This document shows positions 5,046-5,266 of a DNA stretch of 5,266 bases, piece after piece. Made by a program: the position numbers and the translations under genes. The stretch's first letter is position 1. Every line of letters starts with the position of its first letter. The stretch comes from JBFEYJ01 sp041563315 (lineage in GTDB: Bacteria > Pseudomonadota > Gammaproteobacteria > Thiohalomonadales > Thiohalomonadaceae), in the NCBI GenBank assembly GCA_041563315.1, contig JBFFNE010000130.1:1-5266 (forward strand), read 5' to 3'. Below the pieces are notes generated by a model, which saw only the letters and a list, made by a program, of their open reading frames with translations, did no database searches and had not been told where the DNA came from.

Positions 5046-5266
5046 TCAGCTCCCCTTGACGCCCTTCTCGATATTCTCGCCGATGTCCTTGTCGATGTTT
5101 TTCCAGTATTCGAACGCCCGTTCCAGCACCGGCGCCGAAACGCCGTCCTTCAGGTGGCCGACGACATTGGATACCAGTCGCTCGCGGGCCGCCTCGTCCA
5201 TCACATCCCGTATCAGGGCATGGGGCTGGATGAAGTCGTCATCGTCCTTGCGCAGGGTGTAGGCAT
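5046..5266 (-). CDS. Catalase, C-terminal end (partial)
   Basis: The last 72 codons of a minus-strand gene run off the right edge of the window and end at TGA (5048-5046). Catalase is a haem enzyme that converts hydrogen peroxide to water and oxygen in the cytoplasm. The visible part is the C-terminal helical region of the monofunctional haem catalase family: D-D-D-D-F-I-Q-P-H-A-L, E-R-L-V-S-N-V-V-G-H-L, V-L-E-R-A-F-E-Y-W-K-N-I-D-K-D-I-G and a short tail ending K-G-V-K-G-S. The lack of a longer extension after this helix fits a small-subunit catalase rather than the large KatE type, which carries a further flavodoxin-like domain. The catalytic His/Asn, the haem-ligand Tyr and the start lie outside the window. 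A plus-strand frame over the same bases is a shadow of it. Confidence 0.88.
   Translation of the reverse strand, partial: AYTLRKDDDDFIQPHALIRDVMDEAARERLVSNVVGHLKDGVSAPVLERAFEYWKNIDKDIGENIEKGVKGS

Noticed and set aside
4975..5262. Plus-strand 95-codon frame at the right edge
   Set aside because: The minus strand here encodes a clear catalase C-terminus. The plus-strand product is serine- and arginine-rich shadow sequence.

Overview
The window looks like chromosomal DNA of a gammaproteobacterium, or a close proteobacterial relative, of moderately high GC. This rests on three things: a signal-peptide-bearing minimal ATP-dependent DNA ligase (Lig E type), a membrane protein ending in zinc ribbons, and spurious-ORF-generating short tandem repeats of a kind common in environmental proteobacterial genomes. 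No phylogenetic marker is present, so the assignment is an inference. There are no rRNA, tRNA, CRISPR or clearly intact mobile-element genes.

Layout from left to right. Bases 1-72 are a possible 3' end of a plus-strand gene. Bases 106-224 are a near-perfect array of about 15 copies of an 8-bp unit. Bases 328-1118, minus strand, hold a wrecked gene for Ku, the DNA-end-binding protein of bacterial non-homologous end joining (NHEJ). It keeps a Ku N-terminal segment, a Ku C-terminal linker and a SAP-like DNA-binding tail. Most of the core is missing, one frameshift lies at an 8-base homopolymer, and a second Ku-core-like fragment sits upstream of the N-terminus in the wrong order. About 360 bases with no recognisable gene follow. 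Bases 1483-2715 (minus) encode a 410-residue four-pass membrane protein with two cytoplasmic four-cysteine zinc ribbons. Bases 2954-3796 (minus) encode the exported ATP-dependent DNA ligase. A 291-base divergent intergenic region separates it from an alpha/beta hydrolase at 4088-4960 (plus). The right edge, 5046-5266 (minus), is the last 72 codons of a catalase gene that convergently faces the hydrolase.

The genes do not form one obvious operon. The three minus-strand units (ku remnant, zinc-ribbon protein, ligase) are separated by 238-364 bases and probably have their own promoters. The most notable content is the ku remnant, which reads best as the product of two deletions in an ancestral tandem pair of ku paralogues, one of them apparently at a short stretch (Asp-Glu-Leu) shared by the two sites. 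The nearby Lig E gene is a different kind of ligase, predicted to be periplasmic, and should not be assumed to partner Ku. I see no convincing undescribed multi-gene system here.
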